The position numbers and the translations under genes are program-made. Source: JBBDLF01 sp040879025 (lineage in GTDB: Bacteria; Pseudomonadota; Gammaproteobacteria; Pseudomonadales; Pseudohongiellaceae). From it: a DNA stretch of 35,889 bases. Shown here piece after piece: positions 35,201 to 35,889 of this stretch. Below the pieces are notes generated by a model, which saw nothing but the letters and a program-made list of their open reading frames with translations, was not told the DNA's origin and did no database searches. How positions within the stretch are numbered: the first letter of the stretch is position 1; every line of letters starts with the position of its first letter. The stretch is from positions 1 to 35,889 of the forward strand of contig JBBDLF010000009.1 in the NCBI GenBank assembly GCA_040879025.1, given 5' to 3'.

Positions 35201-35457
35201 CCGGCGAGGTCAAAAGAATCAAAGGCGAGAGTAAATTCACTGCCAATAATCAGTTTGACCGAAAGCTCCCGCACTACCCTGTGCGCCCGTACCACGCCGG
35301 AGAGTGAGCATTCATCAGCGATCGCGATGGCCGTGTAGCCCGAGGAGTCCGCGGTTTTTACCAGTTCTTCAGGAAAGGAGGCACCGCGCAGAAAGGTAAA
35401 ATTGGAGACGCAGTGAAGCTCCGCGTAGAAATCATCTTTGGGGTCATTTTGACGCAT
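32224..35457 (-). CDS. dnaE2: Error-prone DNA polymerase DnaE2 (ImuC)
   Basis: The 1077-residue protein is a C-family polymerase of the DnaE2 branch. It has an N-terminal PHP domain (ELHCVSNFTFLRGASFPEEL near 13-32, IADECSLSGVVRAH near 46-59). The palm has catalytic aspartates in PDIDVDF near 407-413 and LKIDVLALGM farther on. Further parts are the AAGFSGGEADRLRR segment and a C-terminal OB-fold (VTGIVTCRQRPGTASGV...). The length fits DnaE2 rather than the longer DnaE1. It copies past lesions with ImuA/ImuB in the SOS response. A LexA box lies 23-38 bases upstream of ATG. No Shine-Dalgarno sequence precedes the start. It is not in an operon with imuAB but faces them from about 8.8 kb away. 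Confidence 0.93.
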   Translation of the reverse strand: MRQNDPKDDFYAELHCVSNFTFLRGASFPEELVKTADSSGYTAIAIADECSLSGVVRAHRVVRELSVKLIIGSEFTLAFDSFDLAGDGTVSDSKLVLLATDRKAYGQLSHLITCARREAKKGEYYLTRTMVEGNLPEDCIALWIPGAALLHHAFSRAEGGDSVNEAGKVLNDELHWLNKTFPRKRWIGVELLLRGDDRLKLQRLRKLGRRFGIPLCAAGGVYMHAPERRPLQDTVTAIRLGRRLDRLGYEGECNGQRHLRSREQLAKLYPPELLEATIEIAGHCTFSLDELRYEYPEELVPQGYTPHGWLRELTEKGIHRRWPQGASPKARNIIEHELTLIRELRYEHYFLTVHDLVAFARGRGILCQGRGSAANSVVCYCLGITEVNPDQIQVLFERFLSKERDEPPDIDVDFENARREEVIQYIYNKYGRGRAALAATVITYQSRSAVRDVGKALGLDEELIDRLAKSIFWWGSDLKEQLSDSDVDFADPAIHRLLVLCKALIGFPRHLSQHVGGFVISQGLLSHLVPIENAAMADRTVIQWEKDDLEFLGLLKIDVLALGMLTAVRKCLDLINSHADKETDNQLTVQKIPREDPKVYDLMCQADTVGIFQIESRAQMSMLPRLRPRCFYDLVIQIAIVRPGPIQGDMVHPYLARRSGKEQVTYPSEEVRGVLERTLGVPIFQEQVMQLAIVAAGFSGGEADRLRRSMAAWKKRGGLEPFRQRLVNGMAERGYEAAFAEQIFNQIKGFADYGFPESHSASFALIAYVSSWLKLYHPAAFCCALLNSQPMGFYQPAQLIQDVQRHAVTVLPVDVNCSDYDCSVEWDGSMGGKLAALGQPGLRIGFNQVKGLSEAAARAVSRERQQGYFASVQELVLRSGINKKDLEALAAADALRKISGNRYQAFWQTASKFNTDPDSLGFPQFDCDPDFSPLLPVPDEGQNVSADYRSTGFTLRRHPLALFREHLDKYKVSRATDLVALANESFAKVTGIVTCRQRPGTASGVTFLTLEDETGVVNVVVWPALGEKQRPVVRQAQLIGVSGKVQISEGVIHLIASRLVDLSHWLGNMTLRSRDFT

Positions 35458-35479
35458 AGGGAAGGATTAAAGCAGAATA

Positions 35480-35495
35480 CTGTATTAATATACAG
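35480..35495 (-). promoter_or_regulatory. LexA box of dnaE2
   Basis: CTGTATTAATATACAG is a perfect CTGT-N8-ACAG site with an AT-only core. It lies 23 bases upstream of the dnaE2 start on the minus strand, where it would cover the promoter. It is like the imuAB box in form but not in sequence, so it was not copied with it. Confidence 0.88.
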
Positions 35496-35683
35496 TACTC
35501 TCACAGTCCCACCGGAGGCGGGAGCCGCGGAAGCCCTTTTCGTCACCCGTCAGGCCGCGTTTTTCCATCGGGATCAAATTATTGCGCAGAATTGTAAAAA
35601 ATTCGGAAGACAGGCGGGCCGGTGCTGGTTAAGCTGATTTGTTTGAGCGGTTTTGTACACACGCTATGGTTCTTTCAAATCAC

Positions 35684-35699
35684 ATTGCGTTTACGCAAT
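35684..35699. promoter_or_regulatory. 16-bp palindromic operator-like site
   Basis: ATTGCGT-TT-ACGCAAT has 7-bp perfect arms with a 2-base centre. It lies 43 bases before the TTG start of the gene at the window end, with a weak TTTGAG/TATGGT pair (35642-35670) just upstream. It fits a dimeric repressor site near the start of transcription. Confidence 0.45.
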
Positions 35700-35741
35700 T
35701 TAATCATGGTATACCGACCATGCGCCTCCAGGAGGTTTCCC

Positions 35742-35889
35742 TTGTCCAATAACGTGTACGATAAAGTGTACAACAACTATATCCCGGCGCTGCTCGGCCG
35801 CACGGGCATTCTGCTGGCGCTGGCCGGATTGCCCTGGGCAGCCCAGGCGCAAATCCCTGAAGAAGTGACATTCCACGAGCATATCGAAC
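35742..35889 (+). CDS. Start of an exported protein (3' end outside window)
   Basis: The frame runs to the window end. AGGAGG (35730-35735) lies six bases before TTG at 35742, so TTG is the preferred start; GTG at 35754 is possible but too far from that site. The first 49 residues have a polar N-terminus, a hydrophobic stretch (GILLALAGLPWAAQA, about 20-34) and a signal cleavage site near AQA-Q. The mature start, IPEEVTFHEHIE, resembles the beginning of domains in which a haem CxxCH motif soon follows, but the motif itself is not in the window, so a cytochrome-like identity is a guess. The palindrome upstream may control it. Confidence 0.65.
   Translation, partial: MSNNVYDKVYNNYIPALLGRTGILLALAGLPWAAQAQIPEEVTFHEHIE

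Noticed and set aside
32224..35457. Main replicative DnaE (DnaE1)
   Set aside because: The length, PHP segment (FTFLRGASFPEEL) and LexA box all point to DnaE2; DnaE1 is longer and not SOS-controlled.
1..35889. CRISPR arrays, tRNA or rRNA genes, and prophage genes
   Set aside because: No regularly spaced repeats, tRNA-like cloverleaf sequences, rRNA segments or phage structural genes were recognised on either strand.

Overview
The window reads as one contiguous piece of a gammaproteobacterial chromosome of moderate GC. The signs are gltBD, the pepP-ubiH-ubiI block, and a divergent small coiled-coil gene, zapA, 6S RNA and ygfA. It also has an SOS-controlled imuA-imuB/dnaE2 translesion set and a TonB-dependent receptor. 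No plasmid, phage, transposase, tRNA, rRNA or CRISPR array was recognised. The content would suit a marine or soil heterotroph of the Pseudomonadales/Cellvibrionales kind, but the order is inference.

Layout. 1-3.4 kb: the 3' part of gltB and complete gltD (glutamate synthase). 3.4-6 kb: an ABC-2 exporter pair. 6-8.3 kb, minus strand: a small zinc-ribbon membrane protein and a fused ABC exporter. 8.4-9.7 kb, minus strand: a methyltransferase with a signal peptide and a 62-residue unknown. 9.9-14.7 kb, plus strand: a three-gene envelope set of RND/MMPL transporter, LolA-like periplasmic protein and outer-membrane beta-barrel. 14.7-19.1 kb, minus strand: pepP, ubiH and ubiI, with a MaoC-like hydratase gene lodged on the opposite strand between the two ubi genes. 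19.2-20.8 kb, plus strand: a TIGR02449-type coiled-coil gene, zapA, ssrS (6S RNA) and ygfA. A 31-codon membrane microprotein gene follows on the minus strand.

21.1-35.5 kb is framed by SOS mutagenesis genes. imuA-imuB read inward from the left and dnaE2 reads inward from the right, each behind its own perfect CTGT-N8-ACAG LexA box. Between them lie about 8.8 kb of unrelated genes: a TonB-dependent receptor, two ferritin-like proteins, a divergent FAD oxidoreductase-Rieske fusion, a MEDS-domain sensor, a small lipoprotein and an orphan formyltransferase. The ferritin-like, FAD-Rieske and MEDS genes look like a redox or iron-linked stress module and are the least explained part of the window. 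The window ends in the first codons of an exported protein that appears to start at TTG behind a strong AGGAGG and an operator-like palindrome.

Working links. gltBD supplies glutamate. pepP-ubiH-ubiI links ubiquinone synthesis to a peptidase gene, as in many Gammaproteobacteria. ImuA, ImuB and DnaE2 should act together after DNA damage although they are not in one operon. The RND, LolA-like and beta-barrel proteins together could span the envelope and move a hydrophobic compound.
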